Assembly (NCBI GenBank): GCA_045118155.1
Contig: JBGUXS010000082.1
Location: 1 to 18,908 of the forward strand
Direction of reading: 5' to 3'
Source of the DNA: JBGUXS01 sp045118155
GTDB taxonomy: Bacteria; Pseudomonadota; Alphaproteobacteria; CAAHEQ01; UBA3637
DNA length: 18,908 bases
The notes below the pieces were generated by a model. The model did not search any database. It saw nothing but the letters and a program-made list of their open reading frames with translations, and was not told where the DNA came from. The position numbers and the translations under genes are program-made. The number at the start of each line of letters is the position of its first letter. Position 1 is the stretch's first letter. Shown piece by piece: positions 12,635 to 18,908 of this stretch.

Positions 12635-15244
12635 ATGATAAAACAATCAGAATTTGATCCGGCGCCAGTGGATGAACTTGTCGCACGGGTAAGAAAAGCG
12701 CAGAATCTTTACGCGTCTTATACACAAGAACAAGTGAATGCCATTTTTAATGCGGCTGCCAAAGCGTGTTCTAATGCCCGAATTCCATTGTCAAAGTTAG
12801 CCGTAAAGGAAACGGGCATGGGGGTGTTGGAAGATAAAGTGATCAAGAATCATTTTGCGGCAGAGTATATTTATAACACCTATAAAAATGTGCAAACATG
12901 TGGTATTTTGAATGAAGATGATACAAATGGGTTTGAACGGATAGCAGAACCATTGGGGGTCATTGCGGGGGTTATTCCAGTGACCAACCCAACGTCAACC
13001 ACTATTTTTAAAGCTTTACTTGCTTTGAAAACACGCAATGGAATTATCTTTTCACCGCATCCTAGGGCCGCTAAATGTACGGCGGCGGCCGCTAAAATCG
13101 TGTTAGATGCTGCCGTTAAGGCAGGGGCCCCGAAAGATATTGTGGGATGGTTAGAAAACCCCAGTATGGAAGGGACTTCTTATTTGATGAAACATAAGGG
13201 GATCGCGTTGATTTTGGCCACCGGTGGTCCCGGAATGGTCAAAGCCGCTTATAGTTCGGGGAATCCAGCAATTGGTGTGGGGGCAGGGAATACCCCAGTG
13301 GTGATTGATAAATCAGCGAATATCAAAATGGCGGTTAGCTCTATTATTATGAGTAAAACATTTGATAATGGCTTGATTTGTGCTTCTGAACAAGCCGTGA
13401 TTGTAGAAGAAGAAATTGCCGAAGCCGTTCGGAAAGAATTTAAAGCCAGAGGTTGTGTTTTCTTAAAAGAAGCTGAAAAACAAAAGCTTAAAAAGGTTTT
13501 ATTTTTGGATGGGAAACTTAATTCTGAAATTGTTGGACAGCCAGCCCCATTCATTGCTAAATTAGCGGGGATAAAAGTACCGGCTACGACAAAAGTATTA
13601 TTGGTAGATACAAAAGTCATTGATTTATCTAATCCATTTAGTCATGAAAAACTTTCCCCTATTTTGGCTTTTTATACATGCCCTGATTTTGAAACAGGGG
13701 TGAAAATGGCTCAGAAATTAGTTGAACTCGGGGGGGCAGGACATACATCGGTTCTTTATGTGGATGAACAAGATACGGTCAAACGGGACTATTTTGCAAA
13801 AATCTTAACGACTGCCCGTATTTTAGTGAATATGCCCTCTAGCCAAGGGGCTATTGGGGATGTCTATAACTTTAAGTTAGCCCCTTCATTGACCTTAGGG
13901 TGTGGATCTTGGGGCGGTAATTCTGTTAGTGAAAATATAGGAGTAAAACATCTTATGAACATTAAATCTGTGGCGCAACGGCGCGAAAATATGTTGTGGT
14001 TTCGGGTGCCACCCCAAATTTATTTTAAATTGGGGGCGACGCAATTAGCTCTTAGAGAATTAAAAGGTAAACAACGGGCTTTTTTGGTTACAGATAAAAC
14101 GATGGTTCAATTGGGACATGCCGCAAAAGTCATTACTACTTTAAAAGAAAATGGGATGGATGTCCGTGTCTTTGACAGTGTGAAGCCAGATCCAGATTTG
14201 GCAGACGTCCATGAAGCGTTATCCCTGACGAAAGGGTATGAACCAGATGTTTTTGTGGCGTTGGGTGGGGGATCGCCGATTGATGCGTGTAAAATGATTT
14301 GGTTATTGTATGAAAATCCCGATGTGTCTTTTGAAGATATTGCTATGCGTTTTATGGATATCAGAAAACGTATTGTATCTTTCCCTAAAATGGGGCGTAA
14401 AGCTTTGATGGTAGCTATTCCAACGACCTCTGGAACGGGATCAGAAGTGACACCCTTTACAGTTATCACGGATGAAAAGACCAAACAAAAATATCCCATT
14501 ACGGATTATGAACTAACGCCAGATATGGCCATTATTGATCCGGATTATGTGATGAAAATGCCAAAGACATTAACGGCTTATGCAGGGTTGGATGTGTTGA
14601 CACACGCTATAGAAGCGTATACCTCTGTTTATGCTACGAATTTTAGTGATGGACAAGCCACTGAAGCCGCTAGATTGGTTTATAAATACCTAAAGCGTTC
14701 TTATCAAGACGGGGAAAAAGACCCAATGGCGCGTGAAAAAATGCACTATGCGGCTACAATGGCGGGGATGGCTTTTGCAAATGCCTTTTTAGGGTTATGT
14801 CATTCTATGGCCCATAAATTAGGGGCGATGTATCATGTGCCTCATGGACTAGCAAATGCCCTATTATTGCCTTATATTATTCGCTATAATGCGACAGATG
14901 CCCCTACAAAACAAGGATTGATGCCTCAATATAAATATCCGTTTGTCAAAGGGCGTTATGTAAAATTAGTAGACTTCTTGCGTATCGGGGATGATATTCC
15001 TGAAAAGGATGTAGATGCCAAAGTACAACGATTGATAGATTCTATTGAACAATTAAAAGCAGATTTAGAAATTCCAAAATCTATTAAAGCGTTTGGCATT
15101 GATGAAAAGGAATTCCTAAAAAATATTGATGTGTTGTCAGAACAGGCCTTTGATGATCAATGTACGGGTGGAAATGCAAGGTATCCTTTGATTTCTGAAA
15201 TTAAAGACCTGTATTTAAAGGCCTATTATGGGAAGCCTATATAA
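12635..15244 (+). CDS. adhE: Bifunctional aldehyde-alcohol dehydrogenase AdhE
   Basis: This fermentative enzyme reduces acetyl-CoA to acetaldehyde and then ethanol, using NADH twice, and so regenerates NAD+ without oxygen. The N-terminal half (about 1-440) is a CoA-acylating aldehyde dehydrogenase with PAIGVGAGNTPVVID and the catalytic C249 in FDNGLICASEQ. The C-terminal half (about 455-869) is an iron-dependent alcohol dehydrogenase with GGGSPIDACK (544-553) and metal ligands D653, H657, H723 and H737, the same numbers known for E. coli AdhE. At 869 aa it is full length (E. coli 891). The start ATG follows AGGAG at a rather long 11 nt. It has its own promoter after dnaB. AdhE proteins form long filaments (spirosomes); whether this one does cannot be seen. 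Its presence points to an anaerobic or microaerobic lifestyle. Confidence 0.96.
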   Translation: MIKQSEFDPAPVDELVARVRKAQNLYASYTQEQVNAIFNAAAKACSNARIPLSKLAVKETGMGVLEDKVIKNHFAAEYIYNTYKNVQTCGILNEDDTNGFERIAEPLGVIAGVIPVTNPTSTTIFKALLALKTRNGIIFSPHPRAAKCTAAAAKIVLDAAVKAGAPKDIVGWLENPSMEGTSYLMKHKGIALILATGGPGMVKAAYSSGNPAIGVGAGNTPVVIDKSANIKMAVSSIIMSKTFDNGLICASEQAVIVEEEIAEAVRKEFKARGCVFLKEAEKQKLKKVLFLDGKLNSEIVGQPAPFIAKLAGIKVPATTKVLLVDTKVIDLSNPFSHEKLSPILAFYTCPDFETGVKMAQKLVELGGAGHTSVLYVDEQDTVKRDYFAKILTTARILVNMPSSQGAIGDVYNFKLAPSLTLGCGSWGGNSVSENIGVKHLMNIKSVAQRRENMLWFRVPPQIYFKLGATQLALRELKGKQRAFLVTDKTMVQLGHAAKVITTLKENGMDVRVFDSVKPDPDLADVHEALSLTKGYEPDVFVALGGGSPIDACKMIWLLYENPDVSFEDIAMRFMDIRKRIVSFPKMGRKALMVAIPTTSGTGSEVTPFTVITDEKTKQKYPITDYELTPDMAIIDPDYVMKMPKTLTAYAGLDVLTHAIEAYTSVYATNFSDGQATEAARLVYKYLKRSYQDGEKDPMAREKMHYAATMAGMAFANAFLGLCHSMAHKLGAMYHVPHGLANALLLPYIIRYNATDAPTKQGLMPQYKYPFVKGRYVKLVDFLRIGDDIPEKDVDAKVQRLIDSIEQLKADLEIPKSIKAFGIDEKEFLKNIDVLSEQAFDDQCTGGNARYPLISEIKDLYLKAYYGKPI

Positions 15245-15247
15245 AAA

Positions 15248-15275
15248 TTGACAAATGTCTTTTTTGGGGTATAAT
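15248..15275 (+). promoter_or_regulatory. Near-perfect sigma70 promoter of the OmpA-like lipoprotein
   Basis: A perfect TTGACA (15248-15253) and a perfect TATAAT (15270-15275) are separated by 16 nt. The promoter begins 3 bases after the adhE stop and gives a leader of about 28 nt. It is the strongest promoter by sequence in the window, suggesting abundant expression. Confidence 0.8.
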
Positions 15276-15309
15276 AACACCCGTATTGTTAATCTTGAAA
15301 GGGAAAAAA

Positions 15310-15777
15310 ATGAAAAAAATTTGTTCTATTGCTTTGATGCTGGGGCTTGTTTTAGGGTTAGGGGCTTGTACCTATAATTCAAAACAAGAAGCGGTTCACT
15401 TTGATTCGGGATCTTATAAGATTTCACCAAAGGAAGCTGAAAAAATCCGTCGCTTTATTACGGCGAACAAGGCTGATAAATACTCCGAAGGTTTCATGAT
15501 TCACTTGACGGGTCATACAGACTTTGTTGGGAATAAAGAATACAATAAGAAACTTTCTGAAAATCGGGTGAAAGCCGTTCGGAAGGTGATTGAAGATATG
15601 GGTGTTCGGTCTTGGGTTATTCGGGATGAATACTATGGTCTTGAAAAGCCAATTGCAAACAACGAAACGGTGAAAGGTCGGGCTTTGAACCGCCGTGTTG
15701 TGATTTCTTTCTTGCCGGTAAAACCTGGGAAAGGCAGTGGTCAAGAAGAATGTGTCAATTGCTTGATTTCTAAATAA
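15310..15777 (+). CDS. OmpA/Pal-type peptidoglycan-binding lipoprotein
   Basis: The 155-aa protein has a lipoprotein signal peptide with lipobox LGAC, so the mature protein starts at lipid-modified C20. Residues about 29-137 form an OmpA C-terminal domain, with the peptidoglycan-binding motif TGHTDFVGNKEYNKKLSENR. D71 and R86 correspond to the residues that bind diaminopimelate, and ALNRRVVI closes the domain. It is likely anchored in the outer membrane and holds the cell wall. It resembles Pal in size, but no tolQRAB genes are next to it, so I do not call it pal. The short C-terminal extension has a CVNC pair (148-151) that Pal proteins generally lack. The ATG at 15310 is chosen over an upstream TTG at 15286 because the lipoprotein signal begins there and GAAAGGGA precedes it. 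Confidence 0.88.
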   Translation: MKKICSIALMLGLVLGLGACTYNSKQEAVHFDSGSYKISPKEAEKIRRFITANKADKYSEGFMIHLTGHTDFVGNKEYNKKLSENRVKAVRKVIEDMGVRSWVIRDEYYGLEKPIANNETVKGRALNRRVVISFLPVKPGKGSGQEECVNCLISK

Positions 15778-15795
15778 ATTTTTAGAGAAAAAGGG

Positions 15796-15826
15796 AAAAA
15801 GCGCCTGAACTTCGGGCGCTTTTTTT
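15796..15826. terminator. Bidirectional terminator between the OmpA-like gene and the HprK-like gene
   Basis: An A-tract (15796-15800), GCGCC (15801-15805) and GGCGC (15815-15819), extended by a G-U and a G-C pair around a 5-nt loop, are followed by seven T's (15820-15826). It serves both converging genes. The TAA stop of the minus-strand gene (15825-15827) uses the last T's. Confidence 0.88.
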
Positions 15827-16199
15827 AACGTTTTAAAATAACAATTTTAGATAGACAAGATTTAGGAATTTTTTTAGGAAGAGGGGCTTTTTTCAATAAA
15901 ATTATCCCGTCAACTAATAAGTTTTTTTTAGTGTAGGGAACAATCAAAAAACCAGATCCCCTTAGGTATAAAATCCCTTGATGTCGTGTTAATGGATGGA
16001 TAATCAGGTTTTTCTTCCCCCGTTCCAAAAATACCAAATCATCATTGATAAGGAATCCCCCCTTTTGAATAAGATCATGGGCTAGACGGGATTTTCCACA
16101 TCCTGGGGGACCAATGATAAGAAAGGTCTTTTCTTGGTAGAATACAGCCGTTGCCTGTAAGTAAAAAAAGTTATTTTTTTTGAAAGCTGTTTGCATCAT
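15825..16199 (-). CDS. HPr kinase/phosphorylase-like P-loop protein (short alphaproteobacterial type)
   Basis: The 124-aa protein matches the catalytic core of the short HprK proteins of alphaproteobacteria. LQATAVF (14-20) stands where these have IHATAV. Walker A is GPPGCGKS (30-37), LINDD (50-54) corresponds to the LVADD motif with the catalytic Asp, and GILYLRGSGFL (75-85) to the HprK signature GxLExRGxGIL. HprK phosphorylates the PTS carrier HPr on serine and in alphaproteobacteria helps a regulatory, sugar-independent PTS. The usual neighbours (chvGI-type two-component genes, ptsN, ptsH) are absent, and the Glu of the signature is replaced by Tyr. Its activity on HPr is therefore uncertain. 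Two ATGs lie side by side at 16199 and 16196; AAGGA is 3 or 6 nt away, favouring the second slightly. Confidence 0.7.
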   Translation of the reverse strand: MMQTAFKKNNFFYLQATAVFYQEKTFLIIGPPGCGKSRLAHDLIQKGGFLINDDLVFLERGKKNLIIHPLTRHQGILYLRGSGFLIVPYTKKNLLVDGIILLKKAPLPKKIPKSCLSKIVILKR

Positions 16200-16274
16200 A
16201 TTTCCTTTATTAGGGGCATTTTAATCTTTAAAAAATGAAAAGGAAAGGAAAATATTTTTTAATTATAAAAACAC

Positions 16275-16303
16275 TTGACAAAAATATATTTTTGTGATAT
16301 GCT
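16275..16303 (+). promoter_or_regulatory. Strong sigma70 promoter of the 439-aa repeat protein
   Basis: TTGACA (16275-16280), a 17-nt spacer and TATGCT (16298-16303) form a strong promoter. The predicted start is near 16310, leaving a leader of about 22 nt with AGGAG (16322-16326) before the ATG at 16332. Confidence 0.75.
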
Positions 16304-16331
16304 TAAAAATACTTATTTATTAGGAGATACA

Positions 16332-17651
16332 ATGACAGAAATGATTGAAGAATTACCTAAAGGGCAAGGTTGGAAGAAAGCTTGGAATATTTGGCGTCAT
16401 GGGGGCGAAACCCTAAGGGAAATTATGGCCGAAATTCTTATACAAGAACCACCCGTGACATATGTGGATGCGAATGGTAAAACTTGCCCCCTTGTTAAAT
16501 ATTTTTACCCTGTAAATGGGGGAGTGGCCACATATTATATGCAAGAAACGCCCGAAGCGTTGAGCGCTATGGAAAATTATCTTTTAACATGTGCCACAAA
16601 AAATCCGGAAAGAACCGCTATCCTTGCGACAGTTGACGAAGATAGACGTCCTTATAGAAAAGAAATTTCTTTAAAAGAGTATGTATCGCGCTTTCATAAT
16701 GCTTGCTTGATTCCTGATGTACCAGAAAATGAAGATTGGTTAGTTGCCCCTAAGATCTGGAGACGAGGGTATGAAACATTGTTGACAATAATGGAATATG
16801 TTTGTGAGCAGGTTCCACAAGTGACTTATCAAAATAATGAAGGACGGCAAGAACCATTGGTGTGTAAGTTCAGAAACGGACGAAAAATAACATATTATAT
16901 GAAAGCTACCCCCGAAGCTTTGAGCGCTATGGCCAATTGTTTGACAGAATATATTGCCGATCATCCAAATGATCAAATATTTTCAATTGTCCGTAACTGT
17001 GATGGAAAAGAATACCAAGAAAGAGTTTCTGGTGCTGAGTACGTTGAGGGGTATTGCAATGCCTGTCTTGTCCCCGAGGTGCCCGAACAAGAAGAATGGA
17101 AAGTTGCTTCAGGTGTTTGGCGGAATGGGACAAAATACGGTTTTGGAAAAATCATGGAAGAAGCATTTGAAAAAGGTTGGAAAGATGCTAGTGGGAATCT
17201 TCTTGTTCAGCATTTTAGAAATGGGGTGGAAATTTCTTATTATATGAAAGATACCCCAGAATCCTTATCGGCCATGCATGAAAAAATGATGATGTTGGCG
17301 ATTTTTGATCCCGAACATGGGACAAAATCTAATTTAAGAAGAACACTAAAAAGTTTCACGACGTATTTGCTGAAAAAAAATTTGGGCTTAAGTGTGGGAT
17401 GCCCAAAGACAGAAGATGATTGGGATCAAGCCCAGGATGCTTGGAAAAAGGAAGCCAAAGAAGCGTATCCGAATCAGACACCGGCCGAAGGGCTAAGAAT
17501 ATATATCCAAGAAAAAACGGGGGTTGTTTTTACTCCAGAAATTATGAAAAAATGTTTCGCCGAGGATCCACAAGAAGTGGCGAATCAACAGGCAGAAAGG
17601 GATTTTTATAAAAAATATCCTAACCTAAAACCCAAAGGCAATTCACGATAA
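16332..17651 (+). CDS. Unknown repeat protein, three W/YYM modules
   Basis: I do not recognise this family. The 439-aa protein has no signal peptide or membrane segment and is probably cytoplasmic, or secreted by a signal-independent route. It consists of three tandem modules of about 110-120 residues (about 14-135, 136-255 and 256-363), each with a W-x6-W-x-(R/N)-x-G start. Each also has a T/S-YYM-x2-TPE-(A/S)-LSAM core, with YYM at 68-70, 188-190 and 303-305. The first two modules end in NACL(I/V)P(D/E)VPE. A partial fourth unit starts at W364 and leads into a segment containing GLRIYIQEKTGVVFTPE. The ATG at 16332 is set by AGGAG 5 nt upstream; the longer frame from TTG at 16275 would run through the promoter. 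The next gene encodes an apparently related protein. Confidence 0.85.
   Translation: MTEMIEELPKGQGWKKAWNIWRHGGETLREIMAEILIQEPPVTYVDANGKTCPLVKYFYPVNGGVATYYMQETPEALSAMENYLLTCATKNPERTAILATVDEDRRPYRKEISLKEYVSRFHNACLIPDVPENEDWLVAPKIWRRGYETLLTIMEYVCEQVPQVTYQNNEGRQEPLVCKFRNGRKITYYMKATPEALSAMANCLTEYIADHPNDQIFSIVRNCDGKEYQERVSGAEYVEGYCNACLVPEVPEQEEWKVASGVWRNGTKYGFGKIMEEAFEKGWKDASGNLLVQHFRNGVEISYYMKDTPESLSAMHEKMMMLAIFDPEHGTKSNLRRTLKSFTTYLLKKNLGLSVGCPKTEDDWDQAQDAWKKEAKEAYPNQTPAEGLRIYIQEKTGVVFTPEIMKKCFAEDPQEVANQQAERDFYKKYPNLKPKGNSR
16371..17420 (+). repeat. Three in-frame tandem repeats inside the 439-aa gene
   Basis: The units are 16371-16736, 16737-17096 and 17097-17420. The first two are still similar at the DNA level: the stretch starting CATATTATATG is at 16531 and again at 16891, exactly 360 nt (120 codons) apart, with most bases around it shared through GAGCGCTATGG. 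The third copy of this stretch (17236) is 345 nt further and more diverged. This indicates internal duplication, with units 1 and 2 the more recent pair. Confidence 0.85.
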
Positions 17652-17688
17652 ATAAAGATAGGACAGAATATATAGAAAATGGTATCTT

Positions 17689-17703
17689 TTAACATATTTT
17701 TAA
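17689..17703. promoter_or_regulatory. CtrA-box-like TTAA-N7-TTAA upstream of the 340-aa gene
   Basis: TTAA at 17689-17692 and TTAA at 17700-17703 have exactly seven bases between them. It is the only such match I found in the gap between the two repeat-protein genes, 27 nt before the ATG at 17730. No convincing sigma70 promoter is visible there. The gap is very AT-rich, so chance is a real alternative. Confidence 0.35.
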
Positions 17704-17729
17704 AATATTGAGATTTTAGGAGGTTTTTT

Positions 17730-18752
17730 ATGCAAAATGGAACTTGTTTTCAATTGGTCCCCGAAGGATGGCTGAGTTCTAAAAAGTTGTTCCCTCAATA
17801 TCATCAATGGGTGCAGGGATTGTTGAAAAAAGGATGGTCTGAAGGATGGGTTTCATGTGTATCGGGTAAAAAAATTGAAATAGCAACCTGTCAAGGGGAA
17901 TTTTTTTTAAAGGCAACAGAAGAAAATTTAACAGACTTTTACGAAAAAATACTTATTCTCATCGCTTTTTCGGGTAGAAATGAAGAGATTGCATGTGAAT
18001 TTGGAAATCGCTTAAATAAATTGAAGGGGTTGAAATTACCTAGCCCCTATTTTAAAAGGATAAAAGATGCTTGGGCTAAATTTGCTAGTGAAGAAAAAGG
18101 AGTTCAACAAGGTCCAGAACTCCGTGAAGCGATTGAAGAAGTCTTATGGCGAAAAGAACATCTTAAGCTGACAGAAATGGGAAAATTAAATGCTGAACGG
18201 ATTTGTTTAGCCCCCTTTAAAAAAACAGATAAATATTCGCTTACCCCCGTGGATGAACAAGGAAAGTGTATTGACAAAATTAAATATTGTACCCCTAATA
18301 GTTATCTAGGTGATAAGAAAGGACCTCAATTTAAAAAGATGGTGGTTTGGGCGTATGAATCTACAAAAGTTCAATTTCCTGAGGTGATTAAAAAAAGTCG
18401 TCAAGGTAATTATTATATCCATTTAGAAAAAGCTTCTTTTATGAAATTGGTTGAATTTATGGGGCTTTATGCATCGTTTGCCCCAGAAGCCGAACAAGAG
18501 GCTTCAATGGATATTCTAGAAAACCTTATTGGGAAATACAAAAGGGTTCATCATGTTGATATCCCACGTCCCATTTTTTATTCCAAGGATTTTATCTCGC
18601 AAAATAAAGGGGAATCATGGGAACAGGCTATATGTCGGATAGTTCGGGAACACTCTGGTATTATTTTGCAACCTCAAAGTCTTACTGAATGGGGGCCGAA
18701 AAAAGGAAGAAGTTTGGGGACTTATAGCAAGGAAAGTGAAAGAAACAGATAA
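17730..18752 (+). CDS. Unknown protein, probable paralogue of the preceding repeat protein
   Basis: I do not recognise the family. The 340-aa protein has no signal peptide or membrane helix. It seems to be built of two related halves. GEFFLKATEENLTDF (56-70) aligns with GNYYIHLEKASFMKL (226-240), each followed by a hydrophobic helix and a short acidic stretch, and LKLPSPYFKRI (101-111) with VDIPRPIFYSK (276-286). The same pattern, aromatic pair, K-x-T-x-E-x-L and then A-x3-PE, is the core of the modules in the upstream 439-aa protein. Its end (ICRIVREHSGIILQPQSL) resembles the end of that protein (LRIYIQEKTGVVFTPEIM). So the two genes look like an old tandem duplication with different copy numbers. 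A perfect AGGAGG lies 6 nt before the ATG. The gene ends at the terminator 18764-18795. Confidence 0.85.
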   Translation: MQNGTCFQLVPEGWLSSKKLFPQYHQWVQGLLKKGWSEGWVSCVSGKKIEIATCQGEFFLKATEENLTDFYEKILILIAFSGRNEEIACEFGNRLNKLKGLKLPSPYFKRIKDAWAKFASEEKGVQQGPELREAIEEVLWRKEHLKLTEMGKLNAERICLAPFKKTDKYSLTPVDEQGKCIDKIKYCTPNSYLGDKKGPQFKKMVVWAYESTKVQFPEVIKKSRQGNYYIHLEKASFMKLVEFMGLYASFAPEAEQEASMDILENLIGKYKRVHHVDIPRPIFYSKDFISQNKGESWEQAICRIVREHSGIILQPQSLTEWGPKKGRSLGTYSKESERNR

Positions 18753-18763
18753 GCATAAAATTT

Positions 18764-18795
18764 AAAAAAGCCACCGCTAATACGATGGCTTTTTT
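18764..18795. terminator. Bidirectional terminator between the 340-aa gene and the minus-strand gene at the window end
   Basis: AAAAAAGCCA (18764-18773) pairs with TGGCTTTTTT (18786-18795) around a 12-nt loop. The T-tract also contains the first two bases of the TAA stop of the following minus-strand gene (18794-18796). Confidence 0.8.
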
Positions 18796-18908
18796 ATCTG
18801 GCGTTCTTGGCGGGAAAGGAAATTCCCATTTGCTTTGCAAACGGGTCCCATTCCGATAAAATCAACGCAAAACGTGCCTTGATTTTATCTGACGACCCCA
18901 TTGGGTTC
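18794..18908 (-). CDS. C-terminal end of an unidentified gene (partial)
   Basis: The minus strand is open from the window edge (first whole codon at 18907) to a TAA at 18796-18794. It encodes about 37 residues ending in EWDPFAKQMGISFPAKNAR. The other minus-strand frame I translated closes within a few codons, the composition looks protein-like, and the stop is placed in the shared terminator as at the other two convergent junctions. A methionine occurs three residues in, but the frame continues upstream of it, so this is most likely the tail of a larger gene. I do not recognise the family. Confidence 0.55.
   Translation of the reverse strand, partial: NPMGSSDKIKARFALILSEWDPFAKQMGISFPAKNAR

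Noticed and set aside
13249..13620. Minus-strand open frames opposite adhE (also 14107-14499)
   Set aside because: AdhE motifs cover the region on the plus strand, so these are shadows.
15286..15309. A longer start (TTG at 15286) for the OmpA-like lipoprotein
   Set aside because: The predicted transcript starts only a few bases earlier, and the lipoprotein signal fits the ATG at 15310.
16275..16331. A longer start (TTG at 16275) for the 439-aa protein
   Set aside because: The TTG is the beginning of a TTGACA -35 box, and a good promoter and ribosome site point to the ATG at 16332.

Overview
The window looks like chromosomal DNA of an AT-rich alphaproteobacterium. The main evidence is the CckA histidine kinase and the CtrA response regulator, together with an IhfA-MerR pair and an alphaproteobacterial type FtsQ-FtsA-FtsZ set. 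A bifunctional AdhE suggests that the organism can ferment or live with little oxygen. A host-associated or gut-type low-GC lineage is possible, but that is inference. I see no phage, insertion sequence, CRISPR array or rRNA. Despite the AT-rich background, glycine and proline are often written GGG and CCC, giving G/C runs of 7 to 9 inside genes.

Left part (1-2247): tRNA-Val(CAC) with its own promoter, then uppS and frr on the minus strand. Diverging from frr are ihfA and a small MerR-type regulator on the plus strand, which end at a shared terminator.

Central part (2246-10929, all minus strand): a tightly packed run reading secreted Pro/Gln-rich protein, M16 zinc peptidase, cckA, ftsQ, ftsA, ftsZ, ctrA. 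Spacings are 9 nt, a 4-nt overlap, 35 nt, a 1-nt overlap, a 22-nt overlap and 12 nt. The cell-cycle kinase, the divisome core and the master regulator are therefore all in one apparent operon, with cckA and ctrA bracketing ftsQAZ. The promoter region upstream (10930-11107), shared with the divergent dnaB, holds a perfect TTAA-N7-TTAA sequence, the known CtrA box. This suggests a feedback circuit linking division and replication genes. CtrA lacks the C-terminal Ala-Ala found in Caulobacter, and CckA has no visible membrane segment, so the circuit may be controlled differently here.

Right part (11108-18908): dnaB and adhE (plus strand, adhE with its own promoter), then a small OmpA/Pal-like lipoprotein behind a near-perfect sigma70 promoter, and a convergent short HprK-like P-loop protein. 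These are followed by two tandem plus-strand genes of unknown function (439 and 340 aa) built from repeated modules that appear related to each other. The window ends inside the C-terminus of an unidentified minus-strand gene. Each of the three convergent gene junctions uses one hairpin terminator whose T-tract also supplies the TAA stop of the minus-strand gene.
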